Translations under genes and position numbers: made by a program
Notes under the pieces: model-generated
Told to the model about the DNA's origin: nothing
Seen by the model: the letters and a program-made list of their open reading frames with translations, nothing else
Database searches by the model: none
Source: Iocasia fonsfrigidae
GTDB lineage: Bacteria; Bacillota; Halanaerobiia; Halanaerobiales; DTU029
NCBI RefSeq assembly: GCF_017751145.1
Contig: NZ_CP046640.1
Span: forward strand, 2,832,137 to 2,896,136
Length of the DNA stretch: 64,000 nucleotides
Direction of reading: 5' to 3'
Part shown: piece after piece, positions 17,548-26,502 of the stretch
Numbering within the stretch: position 1 is the first letter of the stretch
How the letters are laid out: each line of letters begins with the position of its first letter

Positions 17548-18317
17548 GACTCCATTCCCCATTTTTGGACTGTCTTATTTTTAATCTTATCAAATATAAA
17601 ATCCTCAACCAGAATACCAATAATCACAATCACAGTTATACCGGCAAAAACCCCGGGCAGATCAAAAAATACCCTCTTCTGAAAAATATACCACCCTAAC
17701 CCACCAACACTGTTGACTGCTCCAAAGAGCATTTCAGCACTTATTAATGCTCGCCAGGCCCGGGCCCAGCCAATTTTCAAACCAGCCAGAAAATACGGCA
17801 GTGCAGCCGGAACCATAATCTGGAACAGTATCTGCAACCTACTTAGACCATAATTTTGCCCAACCAGCCTATATATCTCAGGGATAGAACTAAAACCAGT
17901 CCTCAGATTCAAAACCATCGGCCATAATACTGAGTGGACAATAATCACCAGAATGGCCTGACGTCCGGCACCAGACCAGATAAGTATCAAAGGCATCAGG
18001 GCGATTCCCGGTAATGGGTGGGCAAGAGCTACCAGGGTATCTATCAGTCCAGCTATATTCTCAGAAAAATGTGCTGTAAGTGATAGAAATAAAGCAAGTA
18101 GTAGGCTAATAAAGAGGGCCTGGCCAATAATAGATAGAGAAAAGAGTAACTGTCGGCTAAGTTCGCCGTTAATAAGCGATTCTATAAGTGCTTGAGCGAT
18201 TTCTGACAATGAAGGAAAAACCAGTGGAGAAAATCTCCCACTCCAGAATATTAACTGCCAGGCCAGTGCCAATAGAATAATCCAGAAAACCCTCTGTAAG
18301 ATCTTACTCTTTTTCAT
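17544..18317 (-). CDS. ABC transporter permease, second SsuC/TauC-like system
   Basis: A 257-residue six-helix permease with an EAA-like loop (LVGQNYGLSRLQILFQIMVPAALPYFLAGL). The conserved RALISAEMLFG after it is typical of sulfonate/nitrate/taurine permeases. It overlaps the binding-protein gene by 14 nt and the ATPase gene by 4 nt, so the three are a single coupled unit. Confidence 0.9.
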   Translation of the reverse strand: MKKSKILQRVFWIILLALAWQLIFWSGRFSPLVFPSLSEIAQALIESLINGELSRQLLFSLSIIGQALFISLLLALFLSLTAHFSENIAGLIDTLVALAHPLPGIALMPLILIWSGAGRQAILVIIVHSVLWPMVLNLRTGFSSIPEIYRLVGQNYGLSRLQILFQIMVPAALPYFLAGLKIGWARAWRALISAEMLFGAVNSVGGLGWYIFQKRVFFDLPGVFAGITVIVIIGILVEDFIFDKIKNKTVQKWGMES

Positions 18318-19269
18318 ATAAATCTACTTCCCATATTAACTGAGACAGCTCCATATTCTTAGAATTTATATACTCAGCTTCCTGCATAAAATTAATAAAT
18401 TGATCTAAGCCACGAATATCCATTGTATAACTCATACCAGGCCAGGTAATATATTTCTCTATTTCCTCTTCAGAGAGAGCATAGTTTTCAGTAAGTAGAC
18501 CTGCCGCCTCCCCTGGATTCTGATTAATAAATTCTATAGCCTCTTGAAGCGATTTCACAAATGCCCTGTATATTTCCGATTGATTATTATAAAATTCCTC
18601 TGTAGCGACTCCTACAACAAAACTGAATTCACCGCCCAGAGCCTCTTGACCACTCAGGATCTGATGGATCCCTTCTTCCTCACTCTCTTTAAATATATAG
18701 GGAGGTGAAGTAAAATGTGCTGTTATCTCTTTCCTGGACAGCAGGGCATTCATCCCATCCGGATGGGCCATGGTTACAAGCTGGTCATCAAAACGATCAG
18801 CAATACCCAACTCTCTCTCAGCTGCCATGGCCAGCAAGATATGCTGGATACTACCCGGTTGAGGCAAGGCAATACGGTCATTTTCACTAATATCTGCTAA
18901 TGTCTTAATATCTTTTCTGTAAGTCATAAGGCCCAGGGGGCTCATAGAAAGACCACTGATTATCTTCCACTCCATCCCCCTATCTCTCCCTATCAGAAAA
19001 GGTGGAATAGCCATAAAACCTATATCAACCTCTCCAGCCAGCATGGCCTCTCTGATAGCTGCTGTATTGGCCAGTTTCTTCCATTTTACATCAATATTAT
19101 TTATATTTTCCTCCAAAATATTTTTATCCTTCATAAGCTGTACGGGGGCATAAGCCAACCCATACTGCTCTGCTATAGTAACAGTGTTTTCACTATTTTT
19201 ACTAGCACAGCTGCTTAATATAACTATAGATATAGGTATTATTAGTAGTAAAATAGCTGCTTTCTTCAT
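18304..19269 (-). CDS. Lipoprotein substrate-binding protein, second system (NMT1/TauA-like)
   Basis: Signal peptide with lipobox (ILSSCAS), then a periplasmic-binding fold with TVTIAEQYGLAYAPVQLMKD, MLAGEVDIGFMAIPPFLIGRD and a late SYTMDIRGLDQFINFMQEAEYI. ATG 19269 is chosen because AAAGGAAG precedes it by 10 nt. The ligand cannot be told from sequence; relatives bind sulfonates, pyrimidine precursors or nitrate. It follows the ATP-grasp gene by 38 nt. Confidence 0.85.
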   Translation of the reverse strand: MKKAAILLLIIPISIVILSSCASKNSENTVTIAEQYGLAYAPVQLMKDKNILEENINNIDVKWKKLANTAAIREAMLAGEVDIGFMAIPPFLIGRDRGMEWKIISGLSMSPLGLMTYRKDIKTLADISENDRIALPQPGSIQHILLAMAAERELGIADRFDDQLVTMAHPDGMNALLSRKEITAHFTSPPYIFKESEEEGIHQILSGQEALGGEFSFVVGVATEEFYNNQSEIYRAFVKSLQEAIEFINQNPGEAAGLLTENYALSEEEIEKYITWPGMSYTMDIRGLDQFINFMQEAEYINSKNMELSQLIWEVDLYEKE

Positions 19270-19307
19270 AAAATTAATACTTCCTTTCCTACAGACTTCC
19301 CTTCCAA

Positions 19308-20552
19308 TCACAAAACCTCACCCAGTTCCCTCATTACCAGGTTCCTTCCAGAACTATCACATATTTTAAGCTGATTATAGACCCTACTAATATTCTCTTT
19401 AAGACCTGCTCTGTTTTTTCCCTCTACAATGAAATAGCCAGCCCTTTCTGTGGCATTTTCTATTTTACCGATCCTATCACCATGACTAAAATTAAACCCG
19501 GCCTGCATAACACACGGTAGACCGGTTAACTCATCAACACTACTCATCCTACTTATCCTGCCCGGTCTAGCAAAAAACAATTGTACAGAAAGCCATTTTT
19601 TATTATTAAGCAGCTTATAATCTTGAAGATGCTTAATTTTCAGATCATCAGCCAGTGACAAATCAACCATTAAATCCAGGATATCTACTCCGGTTAAGTG
19701 TGGCATAAAATCACCTTCATATGCACCTCCAATACGGCAGGCTATCTCATTGACCTTAATTCCCTCATCACCAATCAGCATCTGGAAATATATCGGACCA
19801 TTTTTTATCTTAAAACTCTGAACTATCTTTTGGGAAATTACCATAATTTCCTGATAATACCCCCTTAGAAAAGAAGAGGGGAAAATATGTGCTGTACAGA
19901 CCCCGATATGTAATGAATTTCCATATCTAATCCGGTCTGTTACCGTTAAGATATATAACTGCCCCTTATGTACCCAGCCACTGACTGTAATCTCCTTGCT
20001 ATCATAATATTCCTCAAGTAAAATCTCCTCTTCCTGGGAAAATTCTAAGACTTCCAGAAATTTATCCCTTATTTCCGTGAGAGAATTTAGTTTGAAAACC
20101 CCGCGCTGTCCCTGATTATCAAGTGGTTTAATAACCACAGGAAAATCAAAACCATCCAGTTCCACTGCAGAGAAATTTTTAGCTAGTATTTTAAATTTAA
20201 CTGTAGGAATATTATATTTACGAAAGTTATTTTTCATATCTCTTTTATTGGTTACAGCTTTAGCAGTTTGAAGGGATAAAAAAAAAGGGAGATTTAAGCT
20301 TGATGCTACCTCTGCTGCTGTATAAACAGGCTGGTCTGTCCCTGATGTCATCACCCCATCAATATTATATTTCCTACCTACTGCTATATTCCCCCTTATA
20401 TCAAAGGTACTTACTGTTTCTCCATAATCAGCATAGCTTTTACCAGGGGCGTCTTCATAATAATCAGAGACAATCACCTCATGTCCCTTCTCCTTTGCTT
20501 TTTTGATAGCAGCCAGCTGACCACTGCCCCCGCCAAGAATCAATAGTCTCAT
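19308..20552 (-). CDS. ATP-grasp ligase (carbamoyl-phosphate-synthase-like)
   Basis: The N-terminal pre-ATP-grasp Rossmann part has LLILGGGSGQLAAIKKAKEKG, a nucleotide-binding loop. The ATP-grasp domain follows, with FPVVIKPLDNQGQRGV, EEILLEEYYDSKEITVSG and the metal-binding KVNEIACRIGGAYEGD. These enzymes form carbon-nitrogen or peptide bonds through acyl-phosphate. The substrate is unknown. The start is ATG 20552, after AAGGGG. It sits between a glycosyltransferase gene and an ABC binding-protein gene, so it may modify a surface sugar or make a small amide exported or imported by that system. Confidence 0.8.
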   Translation of the reverse strand: MRLLILGGGSGQLAAIKKAKEKGHEVIVSDYYEDAPGKSYADYGETVSTFDIRGNIAVGRKYNIDGVMTSGTDQPVYTAAEVASSLNLPFFLSLQTAKAVTNKRDMKNNFRKYNIPTVKFKILAKNFSAVELDGFDFPVVIKPLDNQGQRGVFKLNSLTEIRDKFLEVLEFSQEEEILLEEYYDSKEITVSGWVHKGQLYILTVTDRIRYGNSLHIGVCTAHIFPSSFLRGYYQEIMVISQKIVQSFKIKNGPIYFQMLIGDEGIKVNEIACRIGGAYEGDFMPHLTGVDILDLMVDLSLADDLKIKHLQDYKLLNNKKWLSVQLFFARPGRISRMSSVDELTGLPCVMQAGFNFSHGDRIGKIENATERAGYFIVEGKNRAGLKENISRVYNQLKICDSSGRNLVMRELGEVL

Positions 20553-20589
20553 AATCAATAACCCCTTATATCTAATTTGATTAAGTGTT

Positions 20590-21333
20590 TTAATTAAAAC
20601 CAATTTTTTCTGCAATAATATACGGTGGTTTTTTCGACCTGAATAGTTTCAACATTGAAAAACTACCATAATATATATAGAGTCTAAGAAAAAGCCCAAG
20701 AAGTTTTATAAAGTTATAATTTGACTTACCATATCGGCGATTATGATGGCTGACGCGGATATTAGCAATCTTATCAGTATATTGTAATATAATAGCCGAA
20801 ATATAGACAAAGGCAGTCTTATGTCCTATTATTTTATCAATAAGTCCCCTTTTTATGATTCTAAAACTACTAACTCTTATATTTGACCTTTTGGAGGTAA
20901 TTAAATTAAATAAGAAATTCGTCATCTTTGACCCTATGTTCCTGTAAAGACTGTATTTTCTATCCTCTGATATTCCATAGACTACTTCATAACCCTGCTT
21001 AATAAGCTCATATAATTTAACTATATCCTCCGGACTATGTTGGAGGTCATCATCAAGGGTGACTACATAATCACCCTTAACATAATTAAAACCGCAGAAA
21101 AGTGCATTCTGCTGGCCGAAGTTTTCAGCAAGTTTAATCCCCTTTATTCTATGATCTTTTTTGTGTAATTCAAGGATCTGCTGATAACTCTTATCCCTAC
21201 TGCAGTCATCTACCATGACAATCTCAAAATCATCAGTTATCTTAGAAAGAGTAGTGCTTAACCTATGAGATAATTCCCCCAGGGAAACTGCTGCATTATA
21301 GACAGGTATAACTACAGAAATACTATCTCCCAT
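20590..21333 (-). CDS. GT2 glycosyltransferase (ArnC/DPM1-like)
   Basis: A GT-A family 2 enzyme of about 247 residues: N-terminal SVVIPVYNAAVSL, DDCSRDKSY, and the catalytic DXD-like VTLDDDLQHSPEDI. The C-terminal part is basic with one hydrophobic stretch, as in polyprenyl-phosphate glycosyltransferases such as ArnC and dolichol-phosphate mannose synthase; the longer C-terminal helices of ArnC are absent. ATG 21333 lies within the end of the aminotransferase gene (11-nt overlap), so the two are coupled. It probably loads a sugar onto a lipid carrier. Confidence 0.85.
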   Translation of the reverse strand: MGDSISVVIPVYNAAVSLGELSHRLSTTLSKITDDFEIVMVDDCSRDKSYQQILELHKKDHRIKGIKLAENFGQQNALFCGFNYVKGDYVVTLDDDLQHSPEDIVKLYELIKQGYEVVYGISEDRKYSLYRNIGSKMTNFLFNLITSKRSNIRVSSFRIIKRGLIDKIIGHKTAFVYISAIILQYTDKIANIRVSHHNRRYGKSNYNFIKLLGLFLRLYIYYGSFSMLKLFRSKKPPYIIAEKIGFN

Positions 21334-22480
21334 ACTTACAACTCCCCAGAACATCAGCAGTGTTTTCCAGTATATATCTCAGCTCTTGATCAGTAAGTTC
21401 TGGATATAAGGGAAGCCTCATAATAGTAGCTGCTACTTCTGTTGTTAGTGCTAAATCATAGGTTTGATAACCCAGTTTCTGCCCCATGGGGGAGCTGTGG
21501 AGAGGAATATAATGAAAAGCTGCAGAAATCCCTCTATTCTGCAAGCTAGTAATCACCAGATCCCTTACTTCTTTATTACTGAATTTTAGATAAAAAATAT
21601 GAAAATTAGAATCCCTATTTTCTGGAATATATGACATACTATCAAGAAAAGGAGTCTTTAAAAACGGCTTCAGGTAATTATAATATTTTTCGTATATTTT
21701 TCGGCGCATATTTTTAATCTGATCCATCTCTTCTAATTGAGCATAAAGTACAGCCATTAACAATTCAGCTGGTGAATAGCTTGAACCCTGGTCGATCCAG
21801 GTATATCTATCCACTTCTTCCCTTAAAAAGCGTGATCTATCTGTACCTTTTTCCCTGATGACTTCAGCCCTTTTTTTAAAATAGCTGTTATTATTATTTA
21901 TTACCAGGGCCCCACCTTCACCACTAACATAATTTTTGCTGGCATGAAAACTATAACAGCCCAAATCTCCAATTCCACCAAGGTATTTATCTTTATAACG
22001 CGCATTAACCCCCTGGGCTGCATCCTCAATTATATACAACCGGTACTTTTCAGCCAGGTAAGCAATTTCATCCATTTCACAAGCAATCCCGGCATAATGA
22101 ACCGGGATAACTGCCCTGGTTTTTTTACTTATCTTTTTCTCTAGGTCAGCAGGATCAATATTTAAAGTATCTTTCTTTATTTCAGCAAAAACTGGTTTGG
22201 CTCCCTGTTTAATGACAGCATTGGCTGTGGAAGGGAAAGTAAAAGAAGGCATAATAACTTCATCACCCTCTTTAAGCTCAATTAATTCTACTGCTATTTC
22301 CAGAGCATGTGTACAGGAAGTAGTCATCATAACCTTATCCAGTGAAAACTTCCTTTCCAAAAGTGAAGTTACTCTTTCAGTATAATAACCATCACCACTA
22401 AGTTCTCTCCTCTGGAGGGCATCTTCTAGATATTTTTGTTCTTTTCCGGTCAAGTACGGCTTGTTAAATGGTATCTGCAT
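21323..22480 (-). CDS. PLP-dependent sugar aminotransferase (WecE/ArnB, DegT/DnrJ/EryC1 family)
   Basis: PFNKPYLTGKE at the start, MPSFTFPSTANAV and IEDAAQGVNARY are close to WecE/RffA. The PLP lysine is in SFHASKN and the segment SGEGGAL follows. These enzymes make 4-amino sugars from nucleotide 4-keto sugars. The length of about 385 residues is normal. The start is ATG 22480, nine nt after AGGG. The gene follows the LysR gene by 17 nt. In the Arn and ECA pathways a homologous enzyme precedes a GT2 and a membrane glycosyltransferase, as here. Confidence 0.88.
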   Translation of the reverse strand: MQIPFNKPYLTGKEQKYLEDALQRRELSGDGYYTERVTSLLERKFSLDKVMMTTSCTHALEIAVELIELKEGDEVIMPSFTFPSTANAVIKQGAKPVFAEIKKDTLNIDPADLEKKISKKTRAVIPVHYAGIACEMDEIAYLAEKYRLYIIEDAAQGVNARYKDKYLGGIGDLGCYSFHASKNYVSGEGGALVINNNNSYFKKRAEVIREKGTDRSRFLREEVDRYTWIDQGSSYSPAELLMAVLYAQLEEMDQIKNMRRKIYEKYYNYLKPFLKTPFLDSMSYIPENRDSNFHIFYLKFSNKEVRDLVITSLQNRGISAAFHYIPLHSSPMGQKLGYQTYDLALTTEVAATIMRLPLYPELTDQELRYILENTADVLGSCKYGR

Positions 22481-22497
22481 TATATAATCCCTATCTT

Positions 22498-23391
22498 TTA
22501 ACAACAAATTCTTTTTCCCATTTTATTAAAACCTTCAACAAATTCACGGATGGTACTGTTTAATTTCTCATATTTCTTGGTAATCATAAAGACATTATAA
22601 TCCAGATTATAATCTTTGATGGTTGATACCTGTAGTTCTTTATCTAAATATTCTTCTTTGACAGCATTATAAGGTACAAAAGCCAGTCCATATCCCTTCT
22701 GTACAAGTGTCTTTATTGCCTCTGTTGTTTCCATTCTGGCAATTATATTTAAATCATCAATATTATATCCCAGGTCATTTAAAGCCAGATGAAAATTCTC
22801 TTTTATTATACATTCATCTTTTAATATTATCAATGGATGATTAAAAACTTCTTCAAGATATAACTTTTTAGAAATATCATAACCCTTTGGAGAAATTAAA
22901 ACAACTTTTTCTTTAATCACATGTTGGCTTACCAGGTCTTCTTCATTTGAAGGTCTGGTAATAAAACCGATCTCACATATGTCATTGAATACATCCCCTT
23001 CAATTTCATCTGAAGAACCTGAGATGAGATTATAATTATGAGTAGGAAATCTGTCCTGCATCTTTAGCAGGGCACAGGGCAAACAGTAAGTAGCAATAGT
23101 AAAATCAGCCTCAATTTTTATCTCACTCTTTTGCTGTTCTTCCAGCCCGGTAAGCATTTTATCATAAGTCCTGATTATGTTATCAGCATATTTCAATACT
23201 AATTCACCAGCCTGGGTAAGTTTAACCCCTCTATTACTACGCACAAAAAGTTTTTGACCTAGAGAGTCCTCAAGTTTTTGCATCTGCTGACTCAAAGCAG
23301 GTTGAGAAATATGAGATTTATTCGCAACTTTGGATATACTTTTAATCTCAGCAATCTTTTTAAAATACTCCAGAGATTCAATATTCACCAT
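22498..23391 (-). CDS. LysR-family transcriptional regulator
   Basis: An N-terminal winged helix-turn-helix (NIESLEYFKKIAEIKSISKV, SHISQPALSQQMQKLEDSLG) is followed by a LysR substrate-binding domain of about 200 residues. ATG 23391 follows AAAGGAG with 5 nt spacing. It is first in the minus-strand run that continues into the aminotransferase gene, an unusual place because LysR genes are usually divergent from their targets. Its effector is unknown. Confidence 0.88.
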   Translation of the reverse strand: MVNIESLEYFKKIAEIKSISKVANKSHISQPALSQQMQKLEDSLGQKLFVRSNRGVKLTQAGELVLKYADNIIRTYDKMLTGLEEQQKSEIKIEADFTIATYCLPCALLKMQDRFPTHNYNLISGSSDEIEGDVFNDICEIGFITRPSNEEDLVSQHVIKEKVVLISPKGYDISKKLYLEEVFNHPLIILKDECIIKENFHLALNDLGYNIDDLNIIARMETTEAIKTLVQKGYGLAFVPYNAVKEEYLDKELQVSTIKDYNLDYNVFMITKKYEKLNSTIREFVEGFNKMGKRICC

Positions 23392-23601
23392 TTCCACTCC
23401 TTTAAATTTTAAAATCTATACCGGATTTTTCATATTAACAAGTAATAATATTTAGATCCAGGATAAGTTATAACTAATCTATATAAAAAATTAAATTTTT
23501 TGAATTTTTTCGGTTTCTAGCTTAAATTATAATATATTTTGTTTGTTATAACAAGTTCTTATATCAAATAATTTTGGTATTCATACCTTATATCTCCTAT
23601 C

Positions 23602-24108
23602 TTATAAACTATATATTTTTATTTCAGAAATTCCTTTTAAAATTCTTTTAATAGGTACTAGTCTGCCTACAGTTGTATAAAAACGACCCTTACCAACTGG
23701 AGTAGTGGTTTCACATTCTTTAAATTGTTCAATTCTTTTTCCAAACCACTGCCTGGTTTTTTCCATTGGTAAGATATATAATGTTTTGGGCTTAACAAAA
23801 TAATAAAAAAACAAATTAGCTTCAGAATATATGAAACATCCAGGAGTTCCTTTATCTTTATTACTATAGGTTTCAAAAAAGAAATTACCTGTCTGGTGCC
23901 ATCTATCTCCTTTAATTTCGACCAGATATTTTCCCTTTTCAGTCTTCCAGATTAAATCGATATCTCTTTCTTGATATTCAGGAATTTTTTCTACATTTTC
24001 AACACTAACAGTATTATTTAATTTGCATAACCATTCTTCAATATCATTACTGGCCTGTTTGGCCACAGCCATACCTTCACTCATACTATATGTGCGATTC
24101 TTAGACAT
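23602..24108 (-). CDS. Predicted PD-(D/E)XK nuclease-like protein
   Basis: A 168-residue protein. The core ERDIDLIWKTEKGKYLVEIKGD has the spacing of a PD-(D/E)XK nuclease active site (D...EIK), and an upstream helix (GMAVAKQASNDIEEWLCKL) could supply the first acidic residue. I do not recognise the family. The start is ATG 24108 because GGGGG precedes it; a longer frame to 24228 lacks a ribosome site. It lies just outside the tRNA-Thr remnant that bounds the island, so its link to the island is unclear. Confidence 0.6.
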   Translation of the reverse strand: MSKNRTYSMSEGMAVAKQASNDIEEWLCKLNNTVSVENVEKIPEYQERDIDLIWKTEKGKYLVEIKGDRWHQTGNFFFETYSNKDKGTPGCFIYSEANLFFYYFVKPKTLYILPMEKTRQWFGKRIEQFKECETTTPVGKGRFYTTVGRLVPIKRILKGISEIKIYSL

Positions 24109-24334
24109 CTCATAACCCCCAATCATAATAAATTTACATTTAGGATTAATTGTACCTAATCTAATAATATTATATCTAATTTGGATATAATTTGTAAATA
24201 TTTTATCTCCTTTACAAAAATTATGCAAATGGAATCTCCGTAAAGAATCCTAAATAGAATAAAGATTATATCCTCTCCAAAAAGATACTGGTCTTAACCT
24301 CACAAAATTTAAAGAAAAATCTACATAAAATAAA

Positions 24335-24367
24335 ATACCCTAGCTGAATTTATTTCAACTAGGGTAT
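24335..24367. terminator. Hairpin beside the tRNA-Thr remnant
   Basis: ATACCCTAG (24335-24343) pairs with CTAGGGTAT (24359-24367), extended inward with one mismatch. It resembles a terminator and lies just past the 3' end of the tRNA remnant on the minus strand. Confidence 0.6.
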
Positions 24368-24424
24368 AATTATACTTATTATTCAATTTTTAAAATCAAA
24401 TATTTTACATCTCAATCATATCAA

Positions 24425-24469
24425 TGGAGCCGGTGATGGGACTCGAACCCGCAACCTGCTGATTACGAT
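24425..24469 (-). pseudogene. tRNA-Thr 3'-half remnant (distal attachment-site scar)
   Basis: On the minus strand the segment from the anticodon loop (CGT) through the T arm and acceptor strand to CCA is present. The D arm and 5' acceptor strand are missing. It matches the intact tRNA-Thr at 36384-36459 in the anticodon 3' stem and acceptor strand but differs in the T stem, so it is not a simple copy. The geometry is that expected for integration at a tRNA 3' end. No integrase is visible. Confidence 0.75.
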
Positions 24470-24720
24470 GTATCCAAGCTTAATTAAGTCTGGTATAGTC
24501 TATTCCTGACCTTGTTGACATGACGGGGTTTATATGGTTTATATTAAAATGGATATTTAATCCAATTGAATATTATTCGGGGGTTTTTAGGGGTTATTGT
24601 TGTCAGGAATAAGCCATTATAATAGGAATATAAATAAAATTAGTCAATTGCATGGACACTAGTTACTACAGGAGTCCCTCCCGTAACATTGTGATACAAA
24701 AACATATAAAGCTTAAAATT
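24470..24720. other. Island left-end spacer with inverted repeats
   Basis: No gene. TATTCCTGAC (about 24500) and GTCAGGAATA (about 24603) form an inverted repeat. The second arm follows TTATTGTTGTCA, a partial match to the att-like repeats at 27615, 34342 and 36317. I see no integrase remnant. Confidence 0.45.
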
Positions 24721-24745
24721 AGGCCCCAAATATAGCCTGGGGCCT
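24721..24745 (-). terminator. Hairpin terminator-like element
   Basis: AGGCCCCA / TGGGGCCT, an 8-bp GC-rich stem with a 9-nt loop, lies about 65 nt past the stop of the truncated nuclease-like gene. The T tract is weak (AATTTTAA) on the minus strand. Confidence 0.5.
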
Positions 24746-24810
24746 TTGTTAATTCATCTATGAAAATATTAATTGCTTAATTTAATCATTATCTTACTAA
24801 TTTAGTACTT

Positions 24811-25680
24811 CTACTGAGTTAATATCTTAAATTCATCTTTACCAATAAAGACTAGCAATACCTTTTTAACATCTTTTTTATCCTTAAATTTCCTACTATC
24901 TGCATATCTCTGCAACTGGGTTAGACCCTTTTCTTTAACCTTCTCTATCTCGTCTCTTTGATTTTTCTTTAAATACTTTAACTCAATTATCCATTCATAT
25001 TTAACATCGGGCATCCGAATATCTCTTTCCAGGAAAATATCTAGATATCCACTCTCTATCTCAGGTTCACTTATTGGATGATATAGATTGCTGGTTATAA
25101 GATAGGAAAATAATATCACTTTAATATATTTTTCGTCAAAGTTAATCAGGTCCCGGTTGGATAGTCTATTTAAAACATTTTCACTAACATAAGATACAAA
25201 TGGTTCTATTTCACCATCAAAGCCTAACTGCCAGATGGATTTTGCTAATTCTTCAGTATCATATTTGATATTGTATTTGTCACGTAGTTTGCGTTCAAAA
25301 TACTCCCAAAAAATCATTCTTGTAACATGATTAGGGATACCCAGTCGAGTTTTACCATACCTTACACCTTTTATGGTTAATAAGCCCATATAGTATAGCA
25401 ATGAGACAAAGTATTCCTGGTCATACATACGGTCAAAAGAAAACCTTGTAACTATATCAGTTGTTATCCCTTCTTCAGCTAGGATCCCTTCAACTACCTG
25501 TCTGTTTTTCTCATTAGCAATTAAGCGATTGAGACGTCCATAATCAGTTCGGACATTATCATCTATTAATTTTTCAGGATAGTCGCCTGTCATTAACCAT
25601 TGATTGAAAAAGTTTAATATCATATCAGGATTATAAACTGCTTGCTTTCCATTTTTACTAAACAAATAACCATTATAGTT
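24811..25680 (-). pseudogene. 5'-truncated AAA-ATPase-like/DUF1703 (PD-(D/E)XK) gene
   Basis: The sequence starts abruptly within the conserved NYNGYLFS...VYNPDMILNFFNQW segment, which in this family follows an N-terminal AAA-ATPase-like domain of about 200 residues. The remaining 284 residues include the C-terminal nuclease-like domain (SGYLDIFL, WIIELKYLKK, IGKDEF). Family members are common in mobile and conflict-linked gene sets. The ATPase half is absent, and upstream sequence belongs to a different gene in another frame, so this is a fusion scar. A TTG at 25665 could start a short product. Confidence 0.7.
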
Positions 25681-26502
25681 TTTCGTAATTTAGTCAGCAA
25701 CTCACTTTCTTCATCATTGATTTGAAATAATTTTATAATATTTTTTACCTCTGCTTCTGTAAAGCCCAACATACCATTAAATATCTTGTTTAAGGTGAAT
25801 CTACAGATTGTGATGAGATAAGCTTTTTTTGCATACTCTAACCAGTTTGAATTATCTCTCATTCTCAGGAAATGTATATAGGCATTAAACACATCTTCTG
25901 ATTCATGTAACCCTTCTGGAACTTGACTTAGAGGATTTGCACATCCATTATTGCTAATTTGAGACTGAATAAAAACACTAGCTGCATAAGGATCTTCTTT
26001 TTCTATCATTATTTTATATGATATTTCTTCAGCTTTTCTATCATCACCAATTAGTAAGTGACCAGCCGCTTTGTTTTTATTAGCATTTTTATGTTCTGGA
26101 TATTCATTATAAGCATCTAACAGTAGTTGCCCTGCCTCTTCTTGATTTCCTATTTGTAATTTTGCTGAAGCAATCCCAACTAAAATTCTGTATTTCTCAG
26201 AAAGACTTGCATCAGACCATTCTTTTTCTTTAAGCTTCAAAAATTGTTTAAGTGCTGTATGAACCTCTCCTTCATCTATTAAGTTTTGAAATGCTGTTAT
26301 TTGGCCATGTAAGGGTGTATCTTCATTATCATCTAGGTTTACTTTTGTAGGTGATGATGATGTATTTTTACTTACATCTTTCTGATTCATTAATTTGAAA
26401 GTATTTTCTACTTTATCACACTTTATCACTTAGATTTTGAATAGCACTTTCTACAAAAGGATTATAAGTAGGATCAAAGGCTTTCCATGCCTTTTCATGT
26501 TT
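25620..26502 (-). pseudogene. TPR-like gene fragment with a 10-bp tandem-duplication frameshift
   Basis: Helical repeats (ASAKLQIGNQEEAGQLLLDA, NKAAGHLLIGDDRKAEEISYK) suggest a tetratricopeptide-type protein. Coding sequence continues upstream of the GTG at 26429: HEKAWKAFDPTYNPF...QNLSDK is in a second frame. The two frames join cleanly if one copy of the tandem ACTTTATCAC (26410-26419, 26420-26429) is removed. The 5' end is cut at the hsdM junction near 26502, and the 3' end runs into the DUF1703 remnant. I do not recognise the family. Confidence 0.65.
26410..26429. repeat. 10-bp tandem duplication causing a frameshift
   Basis: ACTTTATCAC occurs twice in a row. Deleting one copy restores one continuous minus-strand reading frame through NLSDKVENTFKLMNQ. 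Confidence 0.8.

Noticed and set aside
24425-24469. A second functional tRNA-Thr
   Set aside because: The D arm and 5' acceptor strand are missing, so it cannot fold.
26437-26502. N-terminal extension of the hsdM frame
   Set aside because: These codons are the antisense of the TPR-like gene; hsdM similarity begins only at 26503.
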